64,000 nt of DNA, from contig OZ252031.1 in the NCBI GenBank assembly GCA_965247775.1, positions 186,001 through 250,000 of the forward strand, in the 5' to 3' direction. Shown in pieces: positions 1 to 6,820 of this stretch. The stretch comes from G965247775 sp965247775. GTDB taxonomy: Bacteria > Chloroflexota > Dehalococcoidia > Bin125. A program made the translations under genes and the position numbers. Within the stretch, counting starts at the first letter, position 1. Each line of letters opens with the position of its first letter. A model generated the notes under the pieces. That model made no database searches and was not told the DNA's origin. It saw only the letters and a program-made list of their open reading frames with translations.

Positions 1-326
1 GGGGTCATGGGGCGGTGCAGGCCGCCGCCGACGATGAGCGTGATCTGGTGGTGGGGGACGCCGGCGGCGGCCAGGGCCTCGAGCAGGGCGGGGGCGATGA
101 GGGTGTTGGGGACGGGGCGGGTCATGTCGCTGAAGACGATGGCGACGTGGTCGTCGGGGGTGACGAGGTCGGTGAGGGGCGGGGAGCCGATGGGCTCGGC
201 GATGGCGGCGCGGAGCGCGGCGGGGACGTCGGGGAGGGGCGGGACGAGGACGGGTTCGAGGACGTCCGTCCAGTCTGGGAGGTCGACGGGGAGGCCGTCG
301 TCGCCGTAGGCGAGGTGGAGCCGCAT
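1..326 (-). CDS. larA: LarA-type nickel-dependent racemase, N-terminal part (cut by window edge)
   Basis: The 108 visible residues match the N-terminal domain of the LarA/DUF2088 family, which racemizes lactate or related 2-hydroxyacids with a nickel-pincer cofactor. Family features seen are a hydrophobic strand ending in VFSDMTRPVPN (residues about 64-74) and VGGGLHRPMT at the visible end, which correspond to the substrate and cofactor loops. The start ATG at 326 gives MRLHLAYGDDG, typical of the family. The catalytic histidines and the rest of the roughly 420-residue protein lie beyond position 1. Whether the substrate is lactate cannot be told from this part. Confidence 0.8.
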   Translation of the reverse strand, partial: MRLHLAYGDDGLPVDLPDWTDVLEPVLVPPLPDVPAALRAAIAEPIGSPPLTDLVTPDDHVAIVFSDMTRPVPNTLIAPALLEALAAAGVPHHQITLIVGGGLHRPMT

Positions 327-361
327 GGGGCGAGGCTAGCGCGGCGCGCTAGGCTCGATCC

Positions 362-565
362 ATGCGCGAGGGCGAAGGCGCGACGCGGGGCGAGCGGCGA
401 GAGCAGAAGCAGCGCAAGCGGCGCCGCGCGATGCGGTTGCATGGGGCGTCGTTGCGGCGGGTCTATGCAGCGGCCGTGCGCAAGCGGGTAGGACGCCTGC
501 GTCGCGGGAGAGACAGACGATCCTCGCGGGAGGAAGGCGAGGAGGGCCCAGCCGGAGCGGCCTAG
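362..565 (+). CDS. Small highly basic hypothetical protein
   Basis: A 67-residue ORF starts MREGEGATRG and is very rich in Arg and Lys, with a basic patch REQKQRKRRRAMRLHG followed by an acidic tail. It is divergent from the larA-like gene, with 35 bases between the two starts, and ends tail to tail with the OsmC-family gene, overlapping it by 4 bases. I recognise no family. The charge pattern suggests nucleic acid binding, but that is only inference. It could also be a chance ORF in GC-rich DNA. Confidence 0.4.
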   Translation: MREGEGATRGERREQKQRKRRRAMRLHGASLRRVYAAAVRKRVGRLRRGRDRRSSREEGEEGPAGAA

Positions 566-1032
566 ACCTCGGTGAAGGTGGCGGAGTGGGTGACGGTGAT
601 GGCGTCCTTGACGCTTTCGTGGGCAGGGCAGCCGGCGGGGTAGACGCGGAGGGCGCGCTCGGCGGTTTCGCGCGTGCCGAAGGGGATCTCGACGCTGAAG
701 TCGATATGGATCTTGGTGATGCGGATGGTCTGATTATCCGGGCCCTCGATGGCGCCGTCCACGGTGGCGCCGTAGGTGTCCCGGTTGAACTTGACTTTGC
801 GAGCCGCCAGAGCCCCGGCGAAGGTGCCGAACAGTCAACCGCCGACGGCGGCGACGATGTGGTCGAGCGTGGCGGGGCGGGAGGGGACGGTGTCGGGGAC
901 GTTGTAGTGCTCCCGGAGCTTGCCTTGCTGGCCGTAGAGGACGGGCTCCGCGGTGTCGCCGAGGTAGGCATGGCGCACGCCGTCCCTGAAGACGAGCGTG
1001 TTGATGGAGTGGTACTCGAAGTGATCGGCCAT
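562..1032 (-). CDS. OsmC-family peroxidase, candidate selenoprotein (UGA at codon 66)
   Basis: OsmC/Ohr-family proteins reduce organic hydroperoxides with a pair of redox cysteines. Read from the ATG at 1032, which has GAGG upstream, the frame gives 65 residues ending IVAAVGG, then a UGA at 835-837, then LFGTFAGALAARKVKF and a normal OsmC C-terminus to the stop at 562. The UGA sits exactly where the family has its first, peroxidatic Cys, and the second Cys is intact at residue 135 in AGCPAHESV. Decoded with Sec66 the protein is 156 residues, close to normal OsmC length. A hairpin just after the UGA fits a bacterial SECIS. Without readthrough both halves would be useless, and neither half shows other decay. 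The alternative is a nonsense mutation at the catalytic codon. Confidence 0.8.
802..821 (-). promoter_or_regulatory. Candidate SECIS hairpin of the OsmC-family gene
   Basis: On the minus strand, 17 bases after the UGA, UCGCC pairs with GGCGG (5 bp including one U-G) around the loop GGGGCUCU. The apical loop starts 18 nt after the UGA with G in the first two positions, as bacterial SECIS rules require. The stem is short, so this is the weakest of the three SECIS candidates in the window. Confidence 0.6.
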
Positions 1033-1271
1033 GTCGTGCCTCGTTCCGCGTGCCTGTGGTGGGGTCGATCCTACGCCACCGGGCGGGTCCGGCGGCACGT
1101 CGCGGCACAGAGGCGGGGGCCGGCCGGGGCAGGCGGGGCCGGGATTTCACGCTCCCCTCACACAGGCGGGGAACCTCTGGGGCGGTACGGGCGTTGGGTT
1201 GGCGGGACGCGGCGGTGGCAATGGCGCCGCCAGCAGGAGTCGAGACGGAGAGCTGAAAGGGAGCGCAGCCC

Positions 1272-1457
1272 GTGAGTCTTCCCCGCTTCGCCCGCCCGCT
1301 TGATCCGCCCGTTGCGAGCGCCGGCGCCGCACCCCCGCGGCGCGCGCGGTCCGACGCGCGACCATCGGACGTGGGCTTGCCGGCCCCGCTGGCCGCCGCC
1401 TATCTGGACGCCTTGCGGCGGGCGTCCGAGATCCATCGAGGCGGGGCGCCGCACTGA
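1272..1457 (+). CDS. Possible small hypothetical protein in the 1033-1517 gap
   Basis: The 485-base gap between the OsmC-family gene and the next gene holds one plausible ORF: a GTG start with AAAGGGAG 10 bases upstream, 61 residues, beginning MSLPRFARPLD and ending in a short helix-like part LAAAYLDALRRASEIHRG. Third positions are GC-rich as in neighbouring genes. I recognise no family and see no other feature in the gap. Confidence 0.28.
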   Translation: MSLPRFARPLDPPVASAGAAPPRRARSDARPSDVGLPAPLAAAYLDALRRASEIHRGGAPH

Positions 1458-1517
1458 GCGGGGAGCGGCCCGGCGGCTTCGGCGGCAGGCCGGTGAGGCC
1501 CGCCGCGGGGGGGGGCG

Positions 1518-2135
1518 CTAGGCCCGGCGGGCGCGGCTCAGGATGTAGGCGTCGTGGGCGCGATGGAGGTTGCGGCCGTACTCGAGGTAGCGGTCGTTGA
1601 GGAGCTGGCCGAAGTCCTTGCGGGTAACGGTGCGGCGGGCCCAGCCGCTGCCATCGGGGAGGTCGTCCAGGCGGGTAGCGGTGGCGCAGAGGAAGAGTTG
1701 GTAGCGTTCGGTCCCGGCCGGGTAGTCGTGGTTGTCGGAGGTGGCGCGCATTTCCAGGCGGCTGTGCTGGAACCAGTCGCCGATGCGGATGCCCCACTCG
1801 CCCTTGGCGATGGGGCCGAGCCAGCGTTCGAGGGCGGCGGCGGGACTCCTGCGCCTGCCGGCCGAGTCGACGGCGGCCGCATCGACGTCGAGGGTTGGGA
1901 CGACGAGGAGATCGGAGCCCTCGGCGCGCACGACGACGGGGCGGTCCTTGTGCCAGGTGAGGAGGTAGACGCGCTCGACCTGGTCCAGGGGGGGTACCTG
2001 GTCGGTCTCAACGAGTTCGCCCAGCCACTGGTCGCCGAGCTGTTTCTCCCGCTTCCAGTTGCGGAGTTTGCGGGCGCGGGCGGCGGCGACTTCCGCGCCC
2101 TTCTGCTCCAACTGGGCCTGCGTCCTGGGATCCAT
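1518..2135 (-). CDS. Hypothetical protein, 205 residues
   Basis: The reading frame from ATG 2135 starts with a charged helical region (residues about 5-35, MDPRTQAQLEQKGAEVAAAR) followed by a globular part with conserved-looking stretches RVYLLTWHKDRPVVVRAEG and GEWGIRIGDWFQHSRLEMRA. No signal peptide or membrane segment is seen. It lies 26 bases downstream of the MBL-fold hydrolase gene on the same strand, so the two are probably co-transcribed. I do not recognise the family and assign no function. Confidence 0.7.
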   Translation of the reverse strand: MDPRTQAQLEQKGAEVAAARARKLRNWKREKQLGDQWLGELVETDQVPPLDQVERVYLLTWHKDRPVVVRAEGSDLLVVPTLDVDAAAVDSAGRRRSPAAALERWLGPIAKGEWGIRIGDWFQHSRLEMRATSDNHDYPAGTERYQLFLCATATRLDDLPDGSGWARRTVTRKDFGQLLNDRYLEYGRNLHRAHDAYILSRARRA

Positions 2136-2161
2136 CTGGGTACATCCTCCGTGCGAGGGAC

Positions 2162-3076
2162 CTAGCGGTTGGGCGCGCCCGCCGGCTTGCCGAGCGGCGC
2201 GGCGTCGCCGGCGGGCGCCAGCGGCGGCTCGGCGACGAACGTGCGCTTGCCCTCGTGCGAGCGCATGCGGCCGACCCCGGGGAAGGGCAGATGCACGGCA
2301 ACGATGAGGTGGTCGCCCTCGACCGCCTCGCGGACAAGGCGCTTCTTGGTTTCCAGGCTGACGAGGGGGAGGACGTCGAAGGCGCTGATCCAGGCGGCGC
2401 GTTCGAGCTGGACGCGATGCTGGACGAGATCACCGATGTAAACGGCCGTCTCGCCGCCATCGCGGATGAGGACGGCGGCGTGGTCGGCGGTATGGCCGGG
2501 GGTTTCGATGACGGTGATGGCGGAGGTGATCGGGGTTTCGCCGTCGATCAACTCCAGCTGGCCGGCCTCGGCGACGGGGGTGAGGTTGTCGGCCAGGTAG
2601 GCGGCGCGGGTGCGCTCGTTGGGGTGGCTGGCGGCGTCCCACTCGCCGCGCTGAGCGTAGTAGCGGGCGCGGGGGAAGGTGGGGCGCAGGGTGCCCTGGA
2701 CGTGGCGGGTGTTCCAGCCGCAGTGGTCGTTGTGGAGGTGGGTGTTGATGACGATGTCGACATCGTTGGGCTGGACGCCGAGGCGGGCCAGGCCCTGCAA
2801 GAGGAGCCCGTGGTCGACGGACTCGCCGCGCTGGCGGAGAAGGGCGAAGTCCTTGTCGCCCTGGCCGGTCTCGATGAGGACGGTCTTGCCGTCGGACTTG
2901 AGGAGGAGGCAGTTGAGGGCGAGGGGCACCTGGTTGAGCGGGTTGAGGTCGTCGGTGAGGCGCTGCCACATGACCTTGGGGACGAGGCCGTGGACGGCGC
3001 CGGCGTCGCGCCAGGCGCGGCCGTCGGAGACGATGGCGATGGGCAGCGATCCCACCTGATAGCGGGCAGCGGACAC
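2162..3076 (-). CDS. MBL-fold metallo-hydrolase
   Basis: This is a 304-residue metallo-beta-lactamase-fold hydrolase. It carries the zinc motif THLHNDHCGW, a downstream ETPGHTADH histidine, and the metal-bridging Asp in VYIGDLVQH, in the order and spacing of the family. The layout resembles lactonase and quorum-quenching-type members, but the substrate cannot be told. The GTG at 3076 was chosen because GGGAGGA lies 5 bases upstream; the open frame continues much further upstream only because there are few stops in GC-rich DNA. No signal peptide is seen, so it is probably cytoplasmic. It shares its direction with the downstream 205-residue protein. Confidence 0.85.
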   Translation of the reverse strand: MSAARYQVGSLPIAIVSDGRAWRDAGAVHGLVPKVMWQRLTDDLNPLNQVPLALNCLLLKSDGKTVLIETGQGDKDFALLRQRGESVDHGLLLQGLARLGVQPNDVDIVINTHLHNDHCGWNTRHVQGTLRPTFPRARYYAQRGEWDAASHPNERTRAAYLADNLTPVAEAGQLELIDGETPITSAITVIETPGHTADHAAVLIRDGGETAVYIGDLVQHRVQLERAAWISAFDVLPLVSLETKKRLVREAVEGDHLIVAVHLPFPGVGRMRSHEGKRTFVAEPPLAPAGDAAPLGKPAGAPNR

Positions 3077-3121
3077 CCGGTCCTCCCATTCCAATGCCCG
3101 AGCGTAGCATCGGCGGGAGGC

Positions 3122-3153
3122 AGAGAGGCCCCGGCGGGGGCCGGGGCCTCTCT
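3122..3153 (-). terminator. Perfect 14-bp hairpin between MFS remnant and MBL gene
   Basis: AGAGAGGCCCCGGC, a GGGG loop and the exact reverse complement form a 14-bp GC-rich stem. It lies just after the end of the decayed MFS gene and 46 bases before the MBL start on the minus strand. There is no U tract, so termination is inferred from position and stem strength only. Confidence 0.5.
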
Positions 3154-3180
3154 GGCGTCGCATTGGGGCCGTGGGGGTGG

Positions 3181-3600
3181 TCAGGCCCACCTTGGCCTGC
3201 CGTCCGCGCGAACGGCGGACGCGGCGGGCCCGGCCTCGCTGCGGCGTCGCATCATCTCCCAGGCGCCGCCGACCACGGGCCCGACACCGATGGCAAGGGC
3301 GCCGAGGCCGAAGATGACCATGCCCATCGTGAGGAACCGCCGCCGGCCGTAGCGGTCGCCTATGGTGCCGCCGAGGACCAGGGTGTAGCCGTCGATGAAC
3401 CCACTGCAGGGTGGCAGTGGAGGCGTTGAGGTCGCGGGAGATGGAGGGGAGTGCGGTGTTCACGACGGTGTTGTCGAGGAAGACCATGAAAGTGGTGAGC
3501 GACATGACCGCGAGGATCCACCAACGGCAGGAGACTTTGGACTGCGGCGGCGGCTCAGACGATGTCGCGGGAGGAGGCGGAGGCGATGGCCGGCGGGATC
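3181..3600 (-). pseudogene. Decayed MFS (DHA2/EmrB-type) transporter fragment
   Basis: The minus strand encodes a recognisable first transmembrane region of a DHA2-family drug exporter, with MVFLDNTVVNTALPSISRDL, ending STATLQW near 3401. The match then continues in another frame as DGYTLVLGGTIGDRYGRRR, the loop 2-3 signature, and jumps quickly to a hydrophobic tail ending at 3181. A full member has about 450-550 residues and 14 helices; only about 140 codons remain. One frameshift near 3400 and a large deletion make this a pseudogene. No clear start codon is seen. Confidence 0.75.
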
Positions 3601-3703
3601 TTCCGGGTGATGGCGCAGGGGCTGGAGCCGCGTGGGGAGATGCGCCCCCGGAGCTGAGGGCGCGCCGGGGTGGGGCGACCGCGGCGGCAAGGGCGGGCCC
3701 ATC

Positions 3704-3709
3704 TATACT
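3704..3709 (+). promoter_or_regulatory. Putative -10 element of ilvE
   Basis: TATACT lies 54 bases before the ilvE start and is followed by G. The same TANACTG form recurs before several other genes in the window. No good -35 box is seen. Confidence 0.35.
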
Positions 3710-3763
3710 GTCGGTCCGGCACTGGCGGTCTGGTCCCGTCGGTCTGGGGAGGGAGTGACGCCC

Positions 3764-4705
3764 ATGGTGGGGACCCCGTACGCGTTCTTCCGGGGCGAGT
3801 TGATGCCCCTGGCCGAGGCCAAGATCGGCCTGATGACGCATGCCTTCAACTACGGCACGGCCGTCTTTGAGGGGATCCGGGCGAACTGGAACGCGGAGCA
3901 GGAGACGTTGTATCTGTTCCGGACGCGGGAGCACTACGAGCGGCTGCGGCAGTCGGCGCACGTGCTGATGATGGAGCTGCTCTACAGCGACGACGATCTG
4001 GTGCGGATCACGCAGGAGTTAGTCACGAAGAGCGGCTTCCGGGAGGATCTCTACATCCGGCCGATGGTCTACAAGGCGGAGGAGGTGCTGGGGGTGCGGC
4101 TGCACGATGTGGCGGACGACTTCCTGATGTACTGTGCGCCGTTCGGCGCCTACCTGGACCTGGACGCGGGGATTCGCTGCGGCACGTCGTCGTGGCGGCG
4201 AGCGGACGATACCTCGATCCCGGTGCGGGCGAAGGTGAGCGGGGTCTACATCAACTCGGCGCTGGCGAAGACGGAGGCGCACTACCACGGCTATGACGAG
4301 GCGATCCTGCTCAACGCGGACGGGCACGTGTCGGAGGGGAGCGGGGAGAACATCTTCATGGTGCAGGACGGGGTGCTGTACACGCCGCCGAGCGCGGACA
4401 ACATCCTGGTGGGGATCACCCGGGCGACGGTGATGGAACTGGCGCAGCAAGAGCTTGGGCTGGTGACGGTGGAGCGCAGCATCGACCGGAGCGAGTTGTA
4501 CCTGGCGGACGAAGTGTTCATGACGGGGACGGCCGCGCACGTCACGCCGATCCTGGAGATCGACGATCGCGAGGTGGGTGGGGGCGACTTGGGGGAGATC
4601 TCGGGGCGGCTGCAGAAGCTGTTCTTCGATGCGATCCTGGGCCGTTTGCCGGCCTACGAGCGCTGGCTGACGGGGATTCCCGCCGCCGACCTCGTGGGCG
4701 CCTAG
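3764..4705 (+). CDS. ilvE: Branched-chain amino acid aminotransferase
   Basis: A fold-type IV PLP transaminase of 313 residues, it performs the last step of Val, Leu and Ile synthesis with glutamate as amino donor. Family features are THAFNYGTAVFEGIRAN near the N-terminus, the PLP lysine in INSALAKTEA, and the phosphate-binding region SEGSGENIFMV. The ATG at 3764 gives the usual N-terminus (PYAFFRGELMPL) and has GGGAGG upstream; the frame is open further upstream without support. It is the first gene of the branched-chain amino acid region and is followed 24 bases later by plsY. Confidence 0.95.
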   Translation: MVGTPYAFFRGELMPLAEAKIGLMTHAFNYGTAVFEGIRANWNAEQETLYLFRTREHYERLRQSAHVLMMELLYSDDDLVRITQELVTKSGFREDLYIRPMVYKAEEVLGVRLHDVADDFLMYCAPFGAYLDLDAGIRCGTSSWRRADDTSIPVRAKVSGVYINSALAKTEAHYHGYDEAILLNADGHVSEGSGENIFMVQDGVLYTPPSADNILVGITRATVMELAQQELGLVTVERSIDRSELYLADEVFMTGTAAHVTPILEIDDREVGGGDLGEISGRLQKLFFDAILGRLPAYERWLTGIPAADLVGA

Positions 4706-4729
4706 CCGGTCCGGCCGGCACGGGCCGCC

Positions 4730-5371
4730 ATGAGCGAGTTCATCGCGATCATCCTGGCGTACAGCATCGGCTCGGTGCCGATCAGCTGGCTGATCTATCG
4801 CCTGCGGACGGGCGGGGATCTGCGTGACGTTGGTGACGGCAACGTGGGTTCGGGGAACGCGATCCGTGAGGGGGCGGGCTGGTTTTGGGGGCACGTGGCC
4901 CTGCTGGGCGACGTTGGGAAGGGCCTGCTGGCGGTCTCGATCGCGCGGTGGCTGGAACTCCCAGTCGGCTGGTGGCTGGCGTCGGGCTACGTGGTGATCG
5001 CGGCGCACATGTTCCCGCTCTGGCTGGGGTTTCGCGGTGGCCGTGGCGCGGCGCCGGCGATGGGGGCGGTGGGCGCCTTCATTCCATGGCAGTTCGGCAT
5101 CACCTTCGGGATCGGCACGGGGGTCTTCCTGCTGCTCCGGCTGGCGGCGCTGGGCATCGCTGTTGTGGTGGCGCCGCTCCCCTTTCTGGCGATCGGTTTC
5201 GGTCAGCCCTGGGAGGTGATCGTCTTCGCGTTCACGGCGCCGCTCCTGCCAGGGGTCAAGGCGGTGCTCGATCGCTGGCTGCGCGCGCGCCGTTCCCTGG
5301 GCGGTGCGGACCGATCCGACTCCAGCTTGAGTGGCTCGGCGGGGCGCGCGATGGTGGGGCGCAGCGGGTGA
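4730..5371 (+). CDS. plsY: PlsY-like glycerol-3-phosphate acyltransferase
   Basis: A 213-residue integral membrane protein with about five hydrophobic segments, it matches the PlsY family, which transfers an acyl group from acyl phosphate to glycerol 3-phosphate in membrane lipid synthesis. Seen are the N-terminal GSVPISWLI, a central GDVGKGLLAV, and the loop LWLGFRGGRGAA. The usual SGNxGATNV loop is altered to GNVGSGNAIREG. The last about 30 residues are polar and not part of the family core. Its stop overlaps the start of the following FAD-dependent reductase by 4 bases (GTGA), which suggests translational coupling and a shared lipid role. Confidence 0.85.
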   Translation: MSEFIAIILAYSIGSVPISWLIYRLRTGGDLRDVGDGNVGSGNAIREGAGWFWGHVALLGDVGKGLLAVSIARWLELPVGWWLASGYVVIAAHMFPLWLGFRGGRGAAPAMGAVGAFIPWQFGITFGIGTGVFLLLRLAALGIAVVVAPLPFLAIGFGQPWEVIVFAFTAPLLPGVKAVLDRWLRARRSLGGADRSDSSLSGSAGRAMVGRSG

Positions 5372-6540
5372 GGGCGGAGGTCGATTGCGTGGTGGTGGGG
5401 GCGGGGCCGGGGGGATCGCTGGCCGCGCACGACGTGGCGCGAACGGGCGCGCGGACGCTGCTGGTCGATCGGGCGGGGTTTCCGCGCGACAAGCCGTGCG
5501 GCGGCGGGGTGCTGGTGGGGGCGACGGCGCAGCTGCCGTTCTCGCTGGACCCGGTGGCGGAGCGGGTGATCCGCCGCTTCCGGGTGCGGTATCGGCGTCG
5601 CTCGGTGTTTGCGCACACGTTTCGGCGTCCACTGGCGTACATGACGCAGCGCGCGCGGCTGGACGCCTATCTCGTGGAGCGGGCGGTGGAGGCGGGGGCG
5701 GTCTTCGAGGATGGGCGGCGGCTGGTGCGCTTGCGACCGTTGGCGGAGGGCGTGCGCCTCAGCTTCGATGATGGGGGGGAGCTGACGGCGTCGGCGGTGG
5801 TGGCGGCGGACGGCGCCAACGGGGTGTGCCGCCGGTCGCTGGGGCTGCCACGGCTGCGTCACGCGGTGGCGCTGGAGGCGAACAGCGCCGGCGTGCCGTC
5901 GCTCTGGGCGGACAGCGTGGGCCTGGAGCTGGGCAGCATGCCCGGCGGCTACGGCTGGATCTTTCCCAAGGGGGACCACTGCAACCTGGGCGTGGGGGGC
6001 TGGCCGGTGGCGGGGCCGGGGCTGCGGCGTGAACTGGCCGCGTACAGCAGGAGTGAGGGTTTCGCGCCTGCCCGGCTGGAGGCGCAGCGGGGATATCAGT
6101 TGCCGCTGCGCGACCCGGGCAGCCCGGCCGTGCGGGGGCGGGTGGCGTTCGTGGGGGACGCGGCGGGGCTGGTCGATCCGCTGTCCGGGGAGGGGATCGG
6201 CAACGCCTTCCGCTCGGCGCGGCTGGCCGCGACGGAGGTCGATCGATTGCTCCGGGGTGCGGCGCCCGACCTGACGCACTACCAGCGGGCCGTGGAGGGC
6301 GCGATTGAGCCAGAGCTGGCGGTGGCGCGCCAGTTCCAAGCGCTTTTCCATCAGGCGCCGTGGCCGTATGTGCAGGCGCTGCGGCGTTCGGAGTACCTCT
6401 GGCGCGCCTTCTGCCGCATCCTGCGGGGGGAGGTGAGCTACGTGGGCTTCAAGCAGCGGCTGGGACCGCTGCGCCCGCTCTTTGACCTGGCGGCGTGGCA
6501 GGCGCAGCGATCGCTTCAGGCGCGCAGCGGCTGGGGCTGA
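5368..6540 (+). CDS. Geranylgeranyl reductase-family FAD-dependent oxidoreductase
   Basis: The 390-residue protein begins with a dinucleotide-binding motif VVVGAGPGGS, followed by DRAGFPRDKPCGGG, which is diagnostic of the geranylgeranyl reductase/halogenase-like FAD family. The second FAD motif FVGDAAGLVDPLSGEGIGNA lies near residue 265-285. Members saturate isoprenoid chains of lipids, quinones or chlorophyll. There is no reason for chlorophyll here, so a lipid or quinone substrate is likely. The GTG start at 5368 overlaps the plsY stop by 4 bases, supporting a joint role in membrane lipid modification. The exact substrate is unknown. Confidence 0.85.
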   Translation: MRAEVDCVVVGAGPGGSLAAHDVARTGARTLLVDRAGFPRDKPCGGGVLVGATAQLPFSLDPVAERVIRRFRVRYRRRSVFAHTFRRPLAYMTQRARLDAYLVERAVEAGAVFEDGRRLVRLRPLAEGVRLSFDDGGELTASAVVAADGANGVCRRSLGLPRLRHAVALEANSAGVPSLWADSVGLELGSMPGGYGWIFPKGDHCNLGVGGWPVAGPGLRRELAAYSRSEGFAPARLEAQRGYQLPLRDPGSPAVRGRVAFVGDAAGLVDPLSGEGIGNAFRSARLAATEVDRLLRGAAPDLTHYQRAVEGAIEPELAVARQFQALFHQAPWPYVQALRRSEYLWRAFCRILRGEVSYVGFKQRLGPLRPLFDLAAWQAQRSLQARSGWG

Positions 6541-6611
6541 GGCGCGCGAGGCTCGCACTGGACAGGGCTTTGCGCTAGGGTGAAGCGTAGCGGAGAAGGC
6601 GGAGCCCGCCC

Positions 6612-6689
6612 ATGACCCGAGAGTGCCACAGTGCCAGGGGCCTCGTTGTCGGTGTAGGGGTGCGTTTCGCGCGAGGCCCCGTCCGCTAA
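6612..6689 (+). CDS. Val/Leu-rich leader peptide of the ilvBNC operon
   Basis: A 25-codon ORF has GGAG 9 bases before its ATG and encodes MTRECHSARG followed by LVVGVGVRFARGPVR, with four Val and one Leu codons in six positions. It sits between the upstream oxidoreductase and ilvB and is followed by a rho-independent terminator, the arrangement of amino-acid attenuation leaders. A 9-bp inverted repeat (6637-6645 with 6672-6680) overlaps the Val codons, so ribosome stalling at low Val-tRNA would open this stem. Confidence 0.7.
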   Translation: MTRECHSARGLVVGVGVRFARGPVR

Positions 6690-6713
6690 TCGTACGAGGC
6701 AGCCGCGGAACGT

Positions 6714-6740
6714 AACGCCGGTCCTGAGACCGGCGTTTTT
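6714..6740 (+). terminator. Attenuator: rho-independent terminator before ilvB
   Basis: AACGCCGGTC pairs perfectly with GACCGGCGTT around a CTGA loop (10 bp) and runs into five T. It lies 25 bases after the leader peptide stop and 81 bases before the ilvB start, and is the clearest U-tract terminator in this GC-rich window. Its place inside the leader suggests it stops transcription when branched-chain amino acids are plentiful. I could not draw the competing antiterminator with confidence; CGTCCGC at 6680-6686 with the following GCGGAACG is one option. Confidence 0.75.
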
Positions 6741-6820
6741 GTCGTCCGCCACTGAATCGGATGCCGGCCGGGGCCGATGCGAGCCGCCCCGCGCGGGGCC
6801 CAAAGAGAGAGACGACGGCG

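Noticed and set aside
3077..3961. N-terminal extension of the MBL-fold protein to 599 residues
   Set aside because: The upstream part covers the MFS remnant and a strong hairpin; GTG 3076 has a clear ribosome site and the normal family start.
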